Source of the DNA: Isoetes taiwanensis
Taxonomy: Eukaryota; Streptophyta; Lycopodiopsida; Isoetales; Isoetaceae
Assembly (NCBI GenBank): GCA_021234155.1
Contig: JAJEKV010000058.1
Span: 3,668,600 to 3,732,599 of the forward strand
Direction: 5' to 3'
Length of the DNA stretch: 64,000 bases
This document shows, piece by piece, positions 12,058-22,439 of the stretch; the stretch's first letter is position 1, and the number at the start of each line of letters is the position of its first letter. Both the position numbers and the translations under genes were made by a program. The notes under the pieces were generated by a model. It saw only the letters and a list, made by a program, of their open reading frames with translations, had not been told where the DNA came from and ran no database searches.

Positions 12058-14335
12058 ATGCTTCTAGGTTTTATGGGAATGGGCCAAGAAGGTCAAGCTT
12101 CCTTCAAAAATACCCCTTCTTTGCATCCTCTGTGGGATATGTTTAAATCGGGCAACGCAGAGGAGGCTTGTAGACAATTTGAGGAAATGTCCAGGAATGG
12201 GGCCAGACCAGCTGATGTCAACTGCTATGCTGTAGTTATAAATGGCCTCTGCAAAACCGGTAAGAAAGATGATGCTCAGATTATTAGTAGAAAATGCAAG
12301 AAGATTCTTCTGTGCCTAATAAGCTCACCTATTGCAACTTGATTGAGGCTTGTGTGAAATAAACAAGGCAGATGAAGCACTTAAAGTTTATGAAACAATA
12401 AAAAGTAGTGGGCATGGCCTAAATGGTGCCAACTGTTTTCTTATTATGACTGCATTGTGTAATACGGGGAATGCAGTCTCTGCGTCCCCAGGTGGTATGT
12501 GCTGACATTGTAGAGCTGAAAATCGCCTCTGCCAAAGACGCATATGAGTCCCTAATGCGCAGTCTCTGTGAATTTGATAAGCCTAGGAAGCCTTTGACTT
12601 TTCTATCCGGAGCAAACTGCAACGGGCATTTGTTCATGTGTCTACGTACAATATTCTGATTAAAAGTTTTGCCAAATCTGGGAACATGGGTGAAGCATAT
12701 AAGGTGTTTGAAATGATAAACGATGTGGTCATGCAGCAGATTTGGTAACCTATCAGTTTTGCTTGGTTACGTTAAAAATAAAACATGGATCAGGTGCATG
12801 TAAAGTATATTTGACAGCATGGCTGTTGCTGGCTGTCTACCTGATGTTGCTGCATATACAACACTAATCCGTGGCTTTTGCAGGCTAATCAAATGGATAA
12901 GGCATATGCTACATTTAGAATATGATTGCAGGTAATAAACCAGATGTAATTTTTGTACAGTATCCTGATTGATGGCTACTGTAAAGCAAAAACCTGAAGG
13001 CTGCATTAAGCTTGCTGAGGATATGAAAACATGTAACATAGCTGCAAATGTCGCTATTTACAGCACTTTGATTGATGGTTGCTGCAAAAGTTGGCTCATG
13101 TGATTGACAAGGCAAATATCCCTCCTTTCGAAATGATAAAGGCTGGCTGCTCTAATGTTGTGACATATAACGCCATAATTGACGCAGGCTTTTGTCAATC
13201 TGGTGCAATAAATATGGCTTTGAAGGTACTGACGGAGATGGAAAATAAGGAATGTCACCCAACTGTTGTTACTTATAGTAGTCCATCTGTGGACTTTGTA
13301 AAGCAGGCAAAGCATCTGATGCATGTAAGCTTTGAAAAAAAAGATGCACAAATCAGATGTGAACCAAATATCATTACATATAATGGGCTGATTGATGGTC
13401 TCTGCAAGGCAAATAAGGTAGATGATGCACATGGTCTCTTGATGAACTGTTGAAGATTGGGTTTACTTCCTAACGTTAACACATATAGTAGTCTCATTGA
13501 TGGATATTGCAAACTAAAAGAGTGTGGACATGGTGCAAAGTTAAACTCTTCAAGAAATGAGAAGGTTTCAAGTTCACCAAATGTCATAACCTATACCACT
13601 TTGATTAGAGGCCTTTGCAGTTCAGGACAGATTAATTTGCAAGAAGAATGTTTGATGAAATGAATAATGCTGGTATCCATCCTGACATTTATATACATAT
13701 AACGTGTTACTTCTAAAGGTCTGCAGGCCAGAAGTTCGTAGAAGAGGCAAGAGAACTCATGAAAAGCATGAGAACACATGGCTGCAAACCAAATCTGGTA
13801 ACATACAATGCTATAATTGATGAATCAGTGCAAAATAGTAAGATTAGACCTTGCTTTTTCGTGATCTGGAAGAGCCGAAAGTGGATGGCATCTCGCCTGA
13901 TGTCTACACGCACAGTGTTCTAGTTAGAGGTCTTGCAAGGGTAGAAGACATGCCGGGCAAAAGAATTGTTAAACAGTATGAAAGCACAGGGTGCACACCC
14001 ACGTGGTGACATATAGTGCTATTATCGATGAGCTATGCAAGTTGCAGGAACTCATCATGCACTGTGATTTTGAGGACATGAAGGATAATGGCTGTGTTCC
14101 TGATAGGGCCACCTACTGCACTTTGATCAGGGTTTCCGGCCAAAATTGACAGACTGGATGAGGCTTTGCAAGCTTTCACAGAAATGTTATCCACTGGGAT
14201 TCTCCCTTCTAATGGCATTTACAATAAATTCTTCTTGTGCCCTTCTACAGGGCTGGAAAGGCTGGACCGCCTTCCTAGTATATATAAAGCAATGGGGTCT
14301 CTGCAGAGAAACAAGTTGAGTGCCACATGATTATT
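12058..14335 (+). pseudogene. P-class pentatricopeptide repeat (PPR) gene remnant
   Basis: PPR proteins bind organellar RNA through 35-residue helical repeats. At least fifteen repeat cores can be read along this stretch in shifting frames, for example CYAVVINGLCKTGK (12220), HVSTYNILIKSFAKSGN (12630), DVAAYTTLIRGFCR (12845), SNVVTYNAIIDAGFCQSGA (13153), PNIITYNGLIDGLCKANK (13365), PNVNTYSSLIDGYCK (13472), PNVITYTTLIRGLCSSGQ (13577), PNLVTYNAIIDE (13790) and DRATYCTLIR (14100). The spacing is close to 105 bp throughout, which marks the P subclass; no E or DYW domain follows. The region is intronless, as PPR genes usually are. Several frameshifts and stops split it, the longest uninterrupted piece being 124 codons, so it is a pseudogene unless the indels are sequencing errors. 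No start codon in frame with an organelle-targeting peptide was identified. Confidence 0.9.
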
Positions 14336-14602
14336 CATGTAACAGGTATATACCTCGATTATATGCAATGCTCGGGGTTAAGTCTTATATGAGGTGAAGA
14401 GACAAAATCCTTCTGTATACTATGAACGTTGGTCTATTATACAGTGATCATTCAAACTGCATCAGATAATTGTTGACTTCTGAAAATAACTGCTTCCAAA
14501 AGAAGCTTTCCATGGATGCTATAATTCATTCAATGCACTACCTTGTCCCATGGTTAGCCAGGCTTGTAATGCGCTTCCTTTGGAAGTTAGCCCAAAATTG
14601 AG

Positions 14603-14718
14603 AGCAGTTTTTGCTCAAGAATACAAATTATTTAGGGATTCCAAATTGAAGCAGTTTTGCTCAAGAATACAAATTATTCAGGGATTCCAAATTGGAGCTG
14701 TTTTGCTCAAGAATAAAA
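14603..14718 (+). repeat. Tandem repeat, 47-bp unit, about 2.5 copies
   Basis: The block containing TTGCTCAAGAATACAAATTA and then AGGGATTCCAAATTG occurs at 14604 and 14651, and a partial third copy starts at about 14696. Copies differ at a few positions. Confidence 0.85.
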
Positions 14719-15001
14719 TTCTCTCGAATCCTATGGTTACTTCTCCTTTGCCTTCTGAACAGAAGGGATTTAAGAGAACGTATTAACCGCTTGGAGCTTA
14801 AATTACGTGTTAGTTATACATTATTATAATGGAGTAAAAACTTCTCCTCCTACCATTGTGGAGCGGCCATTGACTCCTCTATACAATGTGGGAGACGAAT
14901 CGTTTCTTTGATTGATCCGGGTTAGGGTGAGACATACGCACTTCAGGTATCCGGGTTGGGGCGCCGCTATTAATCCTGTATGGAGGCGCCAAGTATCTTA
15001 T

Positions 15002-15078
15002 TTTGATTGATCCAGTTTATACATGAATGGCAGATTCACTTTGATTGATCCGTTTAGACATATATGAATAGCAGATTC
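15002..15078 (+). repeat. Tandem duplication, about 38-bp unit
   Basis: TTTGATTGATCC followed by GTTTA-ACAT-ATGAATGGCAGATTCA is present twice in a row, with a further TTTGATTGATCC word upstream near 14908. The unit is imperfect. Confidence 0.7.
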
Positions 15079-17239
15079 AATGCAAAATACAAGAAGTTTC
15101 AGGCATATGAATGGCGGACGCACAAGAAAAATTGTCTATGATAAATGTGACAATTTCTTTTCAGTTTTGTTGCCGCTTTTGCAAATATTAGATGCAAGAA
15201 GACATCTCTCAGCTTTTTGCTCAAATATGGCAGGCAGGATCATAGAAAATGAATTTTTTATTTCAGCATTTGTTTTGAATCACACAGATCTTTGTTTCTG
15301 TTTATCTCGATTTCTCCTGGCTTCATGCAGTCCACTATGAGATATATTTTGTATTTTAGATCCTATCTTTCTTTATTTTCGCAAGTTCTATCGGCAGGTG
15401 GAGTATAATCTTTGATTTTAGCATCAACCTCTAGCAGCAAACCACTGCAACCCGACTGCAAAAGCTCGCATAACTGACTGCAAAACTCTCGCATTGCATC
15501 TCTTCCGAGTACACCTTTATACTATGAGTCAAATCTTCGACTAGGAGGCCATCGATTCTCGAGAATCCTAAGACGCGATCTTCCTCCTCGCCAGCCTCTT
15601 AGTACACCCTCGCGGGCAAATCCTCCGCTATTGTCTTGATCCTAGTTTGCTATTGTCTCGGCTTTATCGCCCCGCATGAGGCCATAGCCATTCCTGGGAT
15701 CCTTCCATGCCATAGCCATCTGACGCCATAACCCGACCATAGCCATTCCGCATCCTTCGAGAGATTTTTTTTGGAACCAAATGTCGATTTTAACGTGACG
15801 TAATTTCCTCGCCTAAACTATTACGTTTGGTTTTCCACTGCTGCATTACGCCAGAAATACCGCGATCAGCCAGCCTTTACGGTGTATTTAATGCCCTCCC
15901 CGATGGAAATACCTAGTAAGTAATCTAAAAATCCCTACCATCGCTACTTCTAAGTATATGCTTTTCGTAAATCCTCTCATACCGCTTTTCTAGATTTTTC
16001 TTCAAAGTTCAACTTTGATGCATCATGGTAGACAATACTATCGACATTGAATATGTACCAAGAATTGCAAAATTTAACCCATTGATAGTCGGCAAGCACA
16101 CAAGGCTTTGTAGAATTGAAAGCTTCCTTCTTTGTATGCTCATATAAAGATGCACACACAAAGGATTATACACTCGTCATGCTAAGGAATGAGCCAATAA
16201 AAGTCATAATAAAACCAAAAATGGTATGAGCAAGGCTTACGAGACACCAATGCAAACTACCTCTGGGCTTTGGAATTGCTATGTAGGCCCAAAGGTGATT
16301 TCGTATAGCATTTGGTCAAAACCTTCAAGCTCCAAGGCAACGTGTAATAGTTAATAAAATAGAATATCTTTTTATCGCCCACCTGAGAAAACCGCCTATG
16401 GGACCCAAACAAGAGAGAGAACAAAGCACGAAGCATATTATCACGATTAAAAAGCCCCTCACTCAAGGCTTTTCGAGGGAAAAACTTAGCAATAATAAGA
16501 TGCCGGTATACCATACAATCGTATATGACAATTCAATGTTAAAATTGCAGGACACAACCGAAACCGTATCCATAACTTCCTCGGAGGTATGATCCTATTG
16601 CCCACGCGAGGCCGTGGTTCAACAACTCATGCGGTGGGCCGCCGAGGCACAATTAACTCAATATACCGCGGTTCTGATATAATCGGTCGCCGGGTAAGCC
16701 CGGCGGATATTCATCCTCACGACTGCTAGGGCAAATAATCGACAGATCATAACCTCGCTGGCTCCTATGCATCGCCTGCCTCAATGCGAGGCAGTGCACC
16801 CGCGGGCGTAATGGAAGTTATCACCGCTGCTTTCTTCATGGGCAAAATGAGTGCGCAGTAGTGTTGTGGGCCTCTTGCGAGCATGGGGCTTAATGCAACA
16901 AAGCAAAAAGGAGTCAGCTACAGCTTGACCTCATAAGGCAATCTTCTTCGGCGGCAAGTAAATGCTTCCTAGGTAAATTGAAAAGTGATGCATTTGTGTT
17001 TGAAGTACGTAGTCCAGAGCAATCGGGCCAGGTTAATATTGTGCCCAAAAACATGTTCGCTTGGAGTGGCAAATGCTAAAAATTGCCTTGTGGTTGTGAC
17101 GACCATACTGACATTCAGATCATATAAACATTATACTGCATGTACAAAAGATGGTCGCTCACACCTGATACAAAAGGATAGTTGCACAAAATGGGACTAA
17201 CTCTAATCTTCCAGCTATGCAGTACACTCTTGCCAAGTC

Positions 17240-17540
17240 CGCTACCAATATTTGTTGAAGACATTCCTTCACGCCTTTCTCATATGGGACTATGTCTAGG
17301 AGGTTCTAGAATATTTTAGAACCTAAATGCATGCTACGTATATCTGGCTTATCTCATCTATTGGAGGAAGGATCCCTAATCGCTGGGTCTAGATATATAA
17401 GGAGGCACCTCCTTCATTTAACCATTCCTGCTCAACGCCGCCTTGAGCCTTCTAGGCATCCTCTGCCTCCTTCCTCGTATTTCTTGTGTATTTCCACGAT
17501 TTTTTCTTGCTTTTACGTGTGAGGTTCATGACAGCTTGAA
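17240..17540 (+). promoter_or_regulatory. Possible 5' LTR promoter of the outer gypsy element
   Basis: TATATAAGGAGG at about 17394 looks like a TATA box. It is followed by a C/T-rich leader with several CTTCCTCGTATTTCTTGTG-like words, as in the R/U5 part of plant gypsy LTRs, and the protease part of the polyprotein becomes readable about 250 bp further on. I found no matching 3' LTR after the integrase, so this is an inference from position and composition. Confidence 0.35.
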
Positions 17541-17699
17541 CCGAAATCCAAATCTTCGCTTACATCAAGGGAGGAGCCGGGCCATTGCTCGTGGGATGCC
17601 CCGTGAAGTGCCCAAATCAGCTTGAAAACTGGGGCCTGGGCCCAGTAGTAGGAGTCTCTCACATAGCCATCTTTCCCTGCATTCTTTCCACACTTCGAC

Positions 17700-20408
17700 A
17701 TGTTTATTCCATCTGATAAGGTCAAGAAGGCATTCTTCATCCCTATATCATTAAAATCGAGGATGGAAGATCGCAAGTGTTGGCGCAACTTGATTGTAGT
17801 GCAAATGCTTGCTTTATGGATAGTGCATTCGCCAAGAAGCACGCATCCCTAGAGCAAGGTTGAGCATCCCGGTTCGCCAAGTATTGATGGACGGAGATCT
17901 CCTGCGCAGCCACGTATCATAATCGCACCTCTTCGTGTTTTGTTCGAGCGAAGTTTCTTGTAGTATTTCCTTCAATCTCATCGCCAGTTCACATGCGCCT
18001 ATCAGTCTTGGGTCCGCCTCGCTCGAAAGCTACATAATCAATGCATTGATTGGCATACTAGATCATTTCGATTTGTTTGCTTCTGGGGCCCGCCTAGCTT
18101 CTTCTACAATCGACATCGACCTCATCCGCAATATCCCCGACCCTGTGATTCCGCCCCGCTGCTCGCTTTTTCTCAAGCCCATGTCCCGATTTGTCTTCTG
18201 CCTCGCCTCCGCCTTCATGCCCCAAATTTTGACCATGTTCTTGATGATGTCCCAGCCTCCAGCCCCCGCCTCCCGCCCAGCTCCACTTCGCCCTCGCCCG
18301 CCTCCGGCCGCTCCCGCCTCCAGCTTCGCTTCTAGTCCCCGCCTCCAAATTTGTTCCAGCTTCTTGTCCCAGCTTGCTCCAACTTTGTTCTTGTTCCCGC
18401 CTCGCCCGTTTGATCCCCGGCTTCAGAGGCTTCTTCGCTAGCCCTCACCCTCGTAGATTCAAGATCTCTTCATAAGTTTATTAGATCCGTAGGCAAGATC
18501 CCGCATTAGCATTTGCAATCCAAGTCCATCCTTCGACTACCTTCCGCCAGAACGTCATTTCCCCGCCCTTCCGGAGCAGGCACAAGGATTTTGGGCGATG
18601 TTTTGATAAGGTCAAAGCCGAAAGCTTTCCGCAGCATCGCCCTTAAGGATCACTTCCATTGATCTTCGCCAAACTCAAGGACTAATCTCCCACCATTTGG
18701 CCCTCTATCTATGCCTTGTCGCCAAATCGCACTGAGACTTTGGCGGACCTATATCGAGGAGAATCTTTGCACCGGGTTTATCTGACATTCACGCCACCGC
18801 GTAAGCCGCCATCTTCTTTCGCTTTCCAAGAAGGATGATTCTCTTATACCGTTGTGGATTATCACGCCTTCAACAAGATCATCAGCATACACCCAGAACC
18901 CTCCCTCTCGATCCCGTGAGTTACTTTTGAGCTGCGCTTTTTACAAGGTGTACTTGGCGACTTCTAAAATTGATTCGAGGTGCCTATAATCTTATCCACA
19001 CGTGAAGGTGATGAGTGGAAGACGTTCTTCAATCCCCAGATGGCTGGCTTTGAGAGCACCGGCCATGCCTTCTACTACCAATGCTCCAAATGGGCCTTTC
19101 AAAGACATGGCTAACGTATGTTTTTCTGCTAGCTTTTAACCCGGTTATCGCCTATCTAGATGATATTCCCGTTTATTCAAGACTTTGAAGAGTACGAAGA
19201 ACATGTCGAAGGTCCCCGTAGTTACTGAACATGGACTTTATGCCAAACCGAGAAGTGTCAGCTTGAGCAGACAATGTTGAGTTTCAGCCATCGTGATCAC
19301 GCCCTCGTGGTGTTACTATAGATCTAGAGAAGGTCAACAAGCCTTGATCGGGAAACACTTCCTGCTAAAGATGTACAAAGGTTTTTGGGGTTTGCCAATT
19401 TATCACCGCCTATCAAGGATCATTCTGAGATGGTCTTGCCTTTGACATCGCCCCTACCAGAAGGATGTCTTTATGGACAATTGAAGCAGACCAAGATTCA
19501 TCACTACATGCTTTATAAAGACCTATTCTGCACACCAACTCAAGGCCCCTATATTCTCAAGCCGATGTATCATATTTTGCTCTTGGCAAGATCTTGTCGC
19601 AAGAGGGATGATCATGAGTCAGACCCGATCGGGCCTATCATCTGCGAAAGTTTCTGCATCAAGAAAGATTAACTATCCTATTTATGATAAGGAACTTTTT
19701 ACATTGTTGACTCTTTTTTCAAGAGTGGCGACATTTCTTGAGGGTTCTCCTCATAAGGTGACTGCGGTATACTAATTCATCGCATCCGGAATATTTTCAC
19801 CGCCGAAGTTCTTAATCGCCGCCACGCCGCAGGCGGCATACACATGTGCTATCTCGCTTTGATTCTCCACTTATCAACTTTCAGTCCGCACGCCTAAGGG
19901 AAAAACCGTGATGCCTTTTCTCAAGCAGATCTTATTTCAACCTAAGGCTGAGCCAAAGATTTGATCAAGAATCACATGTTATTCTAGGACCTAATCGCCA
20001 TGTACCATGGCCATCACTTTGTTCGAGAGGCCCCTATGATACATCCTTGTTGAGTCCTGCTCGGCATTTCTTCCTCTTTCCGATCCATTGCACAGATATA
20101 ATATTAATAAATTTTGGCTCAAAGATCATCTTCCCCATTAAATGAGGTTGGATCATAATCATTTTGAGGTTCGAGATGGACTTCTCGCTTCATGATGGAT
20201 TCCTCGTGATATCTTGTGATGGTGCCCCTCGACTTCAAGTTCTCAAATTCTCATTATGATTCTCCTCTCACGGGCCATTTTGGCATTGCCAAGACTCTAG
20301 AACTTATTGCTCTAGATTATTGGTGAAAGGTATCCGCAAGACCGCTGAGACTTTGTACGCCATATGATATTTGGCCGCCGCAGTAAAAGCTCTTAAGCAT
20401 CATTACAT
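17700..20408 (+). pseudogene. Ty3/gypsy pol, 5' part: protease, RT, RNase H, integrase zinc finger
   Basis: This is the first half of a gypsy polyprotein. The protease is seen near 17795 as MDSAFAKKHAS (family FIDSAFAKKH) followed by FNLIASSHAPISLGSASLE around 17975. The RT shows VDYHAFNKIISIHP (about 18855; family VDYRxLNxITxKNxYP), REGDEWKTFFN (about 19003) and IAYLDDIPVYSR (about 19150; the YLDD active site is intact), then VQRFLGFANL (19377). RNase H is seen as INYPIYDKELFTLLTLF and EWRHFLEGSPHKV (about 19665-19760). The integrase zinc-binding region reads SPLTGHFGIAKTLELIALDYW (about 20263-20325). Stops and frameshifts are frequent. The gag gene is not recognisable. The frame stops at 20408, where the inner LTR retrotransposon begins, and resumes at 31239. 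Confidence 0.85.
20404..20408 (+). repeat. Left target-site duplication (TACAT)
   Basis: TACAT lies directly before the TGTGACG start of the left LTR. The right counterpart at 31239-31243 is CACAT, one mismatch. Five-base duplications are normal for LTR retrotransposons. Confidence 0.65.
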
Positions 20409-21688
20409 TGTGACGCGCCCACATATTTATAATGCATATTTAAGTATAAATACATGGCACGCCACTATGAATAATTAATGGCACATTAATTATTCATAAG
20501 CTAAGGTTAGCTACAAGTAATAATTAAATTATAAAGGTGGAAACATAACCCGCAAAAACCCTAATTCAATTTAGGGCTTATCCTAATATTAAAAGGGCTA
20601 AAATACCAAATTAGCTAATTAGTGACATGCCACCGCCCAAATCGATTGGGCAAGGCAGGTTTCCATTTTGGACACCCAAATTAGGGCTTTGTGCCCCACC
20701 AATTAGGAGCAAATTGGAGATGGAGGAGGAGAAGAGCTGTGCCTCTTCGGGGCTTAGTCGCAGACTGAGCGCCCAAGACCTGACGGACAGCTTAGTCGTA
20801 AGAGGTTACCTTTGTTAATTTATAGCATAGCTCGGGGTGTGCTCTCTCTCTCTGTTTCTCTCTGTGGGTTTACCCGTTAGGGCTAACCTTGATTGATATG
20901 GTGAGTATTCTTATCTCTAGTCTCAGATGTGCTTTGGTTGATGGTTTAGTAGTTCTTTGCTTAGTTAGCACTCCTAAAATGGGGGGATTACTGGGGTAGA
21001 GACCTCCTCGAGCCCATGTATTGTAGTATGCTCCTAGATAGAGCTCTCAGATATTCCTATTAGTTAAGGCCATGATCTGAGACACAGACGGCGGAACCGC
21101 TTCGGTGATCCCGAAGGGGACGCTTCCCCGCACTGGCTTACCTGACGTGCCTCTGCGAAAACCGGAGTAGGCCTGGCGCGCGATACATTCTCGAAGGCTA
21201 TAAGTGATGTCATAGCATGATTCAACCCATCGCAAAGTGTGCGTGGAGGGGCGGATGGAGTGGACAACCCTAGTCGATGTTCTATGCCCGATAACGCCAT
21301 GCCAAGATTCTGGGCCTGCTGATCTCTTGAGACCTAGCCAGTCGGTCGATCCTCACCGGAGTCTCGAGGGGGTAGAACACGGGGTTTGGGGTGTTTTCCT
21401 TAGGATTAGATGTATATTCTTTGCCGTTAGTACTTGGATGGATGTGCCACCCTTTGTGGTGGTTATTTATATATGATTTATCTTGTGTGCTAACATGTAT
21501 TCACGCTTAGCAACTTAGGAGTCCCATTGAAAGCGTGGGCGAATGACACCTGTGTCCTTCACGGGGCATCTCTACGGATGGTCTGAGTTAGACGGAGGGC
21601 CCTACTCATAGTGAGCTGATTGCCATGGGAGGGGGAAGTCCCTGTATGTATATGTCGGGAGCGCCGTATATATTCAGGGGGGCGTCCT
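20409..21688 (+). repeat. 5' LTR of the inner retrotransposon
   Basis: Begins TGTGACGCGCCCACATATTT and ends near GGGCGTC at about 21686-21688, just before the primer site. It matches 29690-31238 through almost its full length, including the CTCTCTCTCTCTG tract, the TGATTGATATGGTGAGTATT word (which contains a possible splice donor) and GAGCGCCGTATATATTCAGG. Relative to the 3' copy it lacks about 290 bp near 21080, and it has about 20 extra bases near 21500. Confidence 0.85.
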
Positions 21689-21690
21689 GA

Positions 21691-21706
21691 TGGTATCGAG
21701 CCATGA
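21691..21706 (+). promoter_or_regulatory. Primer-binding site, initiator-Met tRNA type
   Basis: TGGTATCGAGCC lies within three bases of the LTR end. The plant retrotransposon primer site complementary to initiator methionine tRNA is TGGTATCAGAGC, and this copy lacks one A. Position and sequence together support the assignment. Confidence 0.7.
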
Positions 21707-22140
21707 TTTTGGTTGACCGGAATCATAGCACTGACCAAATCTTTAACCCGTTAGTTCGGTAGTTGAGTGGGAGTTTAAACTAGTTGGACTGCCTAACTTT
21801 TTGGTGATTTAGTTTTGTCCTAGGTGGATGTAATAAATTGTGAGTTTTAGGAAGTTTAGGGCGATTTTGGAGGGAAAAAGTTGTGACTGGAGGACCCAAG
21901 TTTGGAAGGGCCATAACTTTTTATAGGTAGCTCGGATGGAGGCGAAAATGGTTTCAATGGATCGGGCACCTCCCAAATACCATAGGGGACACGCTACCCG
22001 AGGGCGAAATGGCGGCAACAAAGAAAAAAGCAAAGTATTTCTTTGTCGTATGAGGTGTTTTTCTCGTAAAGTTAAGGGCGTATAATGCTAGCAGCGTCCC
22101 ATACGGTCCCGCGTATAAAAATACGTGTCCATTTAAAAAA
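21707..22140 (+). other. Leader of the inner element, no gene
   Basis: Untranslated leader-like sequence after the primer site. A minus-strand frame crosses it but resembles no known protein. A run of about ten A residues ends it near 22145. Confidence 0.4.
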
Positions 22141-22159
22141 AAAAGGTTTTTTCCTTTTC

Positions 22160-22225
22160 CGCCCACATTTTGAACCCATGACCTCCCACCTCCAACCCAA
22201 CACTCTTTCCATTTTGCCAACTCTC
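22160..22225 (-). repeat. tRNA-like module, degenerate (antisense)
   Basis: On the minus strand this reads GTTGGCAAAATGG (box A-like) and, about 30 bases on, GGTCATGGGTTCAAAA (box B-like). It resembles the better preserved module at 22312-22378 in spacing and wording. The T-arm stem is broken here, so it is not a working tRNA gene. Confidence 0.5.
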
Positions 22226-22311
22226 TTTATGTGAATATATATGTTTTAATTCTTTGTTATACATATCTAAGGTTTTGTTTTATCCAGTTAGCAGTTCTTT
22301 TAAGCAAAAGG

Positions 22312-22378
22312 TACATCATGGGATTGAACCCATGACCTTCTGCGCCCAAGCCAACACCTTTTCCACTGAGCCAACTTC
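22312..22378 (-). repeat. tRNA-like module with box A and box B (antisense)
   Basis: On the minus strand, TTGGCTCAGTGG (22363-22374) fits the RNA polymerase III box A consensus TRGCNNARYNGG and GGTTCAATCCC (22320-22330) fits box B. Box B sits in a perfect T-arm: stem CATGGG/CCCATG around a seven-base loop. The anticodon arm and acceptor stem do not fold into a canonical tRNA, so this is more likely a tRNA-derived SINE head or a tRNA-like sequence carried by the retrotransposon. Confidence 0.55.
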
Positions 22379-22439
22379 TTTCTTGAAGGGATATAACCCT
22401 TTTTCCCGTATTTATAGTGCATCTACTCCATATTTAAAT

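Larger units (their letters stand above)
14336..17230. other. Unassigned region after the PPR remnant
   Basis: Contains short tandem repeats at 14603-14718 and 15002-15078 but no recognisable coding domain. It may include the 3' flank of the PPR gene and the eroded 5' part of the gypsy element that becomes readable at about 17.7 kb. The GC-rich patch at 16600-16850 has no identifiable product. Confidence 0.4.

Noticed and set aside
17935..18441. 168-codon frame as a stand-alone proline-rich gene
   Set aside because: Its first 50 codons are the gypsy protease and the rest is low-complexity C-rich sequence in the wrong frame; it belongs to the gypsy remnant.
22312..22378. Functional tRNA gene
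   Set aside because: The T-arm and box A/B fit, but no acceptor stem or anticodon arm of normal form can be drawn.
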